From contig NZ_CP012559.1 of assembly GCF_000831645.3 (NCBI RefSeq), positions 1,116,001 to 1,180,000 of the forward strand: 64,000 bases of DNA, written 5' to 3'. A program made the translations under genes and the position numbers. This document shows positions 63,779 to 64,000 of this stretch, in pieces. The DNA comes from Companilactobacillus heilongjiangensis. Its GTDB lineage: Bacteria; Bacillota; Bacilli; Lactobacillales; Lactobacillaceae. The notes below the pieces were generated by a model that made no database searches, was not told the DNA's origin, and was given only the letters and a program-made list of their open reading frames with translations. Numbering within the stretch: position 1 is the first letter of the stretch; each line of letters starts with the position of its first letter.

Positions 63779-64000
63779 TGCAAAAATTAAATTTAGTCCT
63801 AACCGATTTTGAAGGCCCAATCGACTTGTTGTTGCATTTGATCAAAGAATCAAAAGTTGATATTTACGATATTCCGATTGCCCAAATTACGCAGCAATAT
63901 ATTGATTACTTGAAGAGTATGAAAGTTCTAGAGTTGGATGTTGCTGGCGACTATTTAGTGATGGCATCCACATTGATGTCAATCAAGAGCAAGATGCTAC
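63778..64000 (+). CDS. scpA: Segregation and condensation protein A (partial)
   Basis: Only the first 74 codons are inside the window. The start [20 protein letters not shown] and the following [20 protein letters not shown] are characteristic of ScpA, the kleisin subunit of the SMC condensin complex. The ATG overlaps the ribT stop codon. The gene continues past the right edge. Confidence 0.92.
   Translation, partial: MQKLNLVLTDFEGPIDLLLHLIKESKVDIYDIPIAQITQQYIDYLKSMKVLELDVAGDYLVMASTLMSIKSKML

Overview
The window looks like chromosome of a low-GC lactic acid bacterium of the Lactobacillaceae, most like the Companilactobacillus (former Lactobacillus alimentarius/farciminis) group. That genus-level guess is inference from gene content: malolactic enzyme with its permease and LysR regulator, a fruRKA operon, pfkA-pyk, OatA-type acetyltransferase, SLAP-type secreted proteins, and a dnaE/pfkA/pyk/cvfB/xerD/ribT/scpA order. 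No rRNA, tRNA or CRISPR array was seen.

Layout. 1-8 kb: aldo/keto reductase, nucleoside transporter, esterase, and a glycerate module (CdaR-type regulator divergent from a GntP-family permease and glycerate kinase). 8-10 kb: an IS110-family element. 10-20 kb: UvrA-like ABC protein, SLAP-repeat secreted protein, malolactic locus (mleS, mleP, divergent mleR), Nudix hydrolase, low-Mr phosphatase. 20-28 kb: a very large secreted protein, then an RpiR regulator and a second fructose-type PTS operon (kinase, EIIBCA, extra EIIA). 28-40 kb: MgtC, TMEM175-like channel, uvrC, map, orphan galactitol-type EIIC, orphan HicB, LOG-type nucleosidase, MFS transporter. 40-46 kb: pgaC/pgaD pair and fruRKA. 46-64 kb: mostly housekeeping genes (obgE, oatA-like, rnz, rpmF, dnaE, pfkA, pyk, cvfB, xerD, ribT, start of scpA).

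The most distinctive structure is a family of intergenic repeats, about 110-200 bp each, with 14 full or partial copies. A complete copy has a 15-25 bp terminal inverted repeat enclosing three internal hairpins (arms A, B, C), so one strand could fold as a cloverleaf. The stem sequences differ between copies (at least five terminal-stem types) while complementarity is kept. Some copies have lost arms, one is a chimera, and several carry a further ~100 bp conserved extension. I do not recognise the family.

The IS110 element has inserted exactly into arm B of one copy. Its 5' non-coding end looks like a bridge RNA gene: a 15-bp 5' stem-loop, then two loops each carrying a 9-nt guide. One guide is complementary to the 9 bases of the repeat directly after an AA core; the other is complementary to the 9 bases of the IS left end directly after the same core. 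Two other repeat copies in the window keep the same target site unoccupied. So the window holds an RNA-guided transposon apparently programmed to enter this repeat family.

Other points: a candidate structured RNA at 39630-39793, a possible small-RNA locus at 18300-18490, an exact 10-bp-phased operator array before fruR, two fructose PTS permeases with permuted domain order, and a 50-codon gene at 30783-30935.
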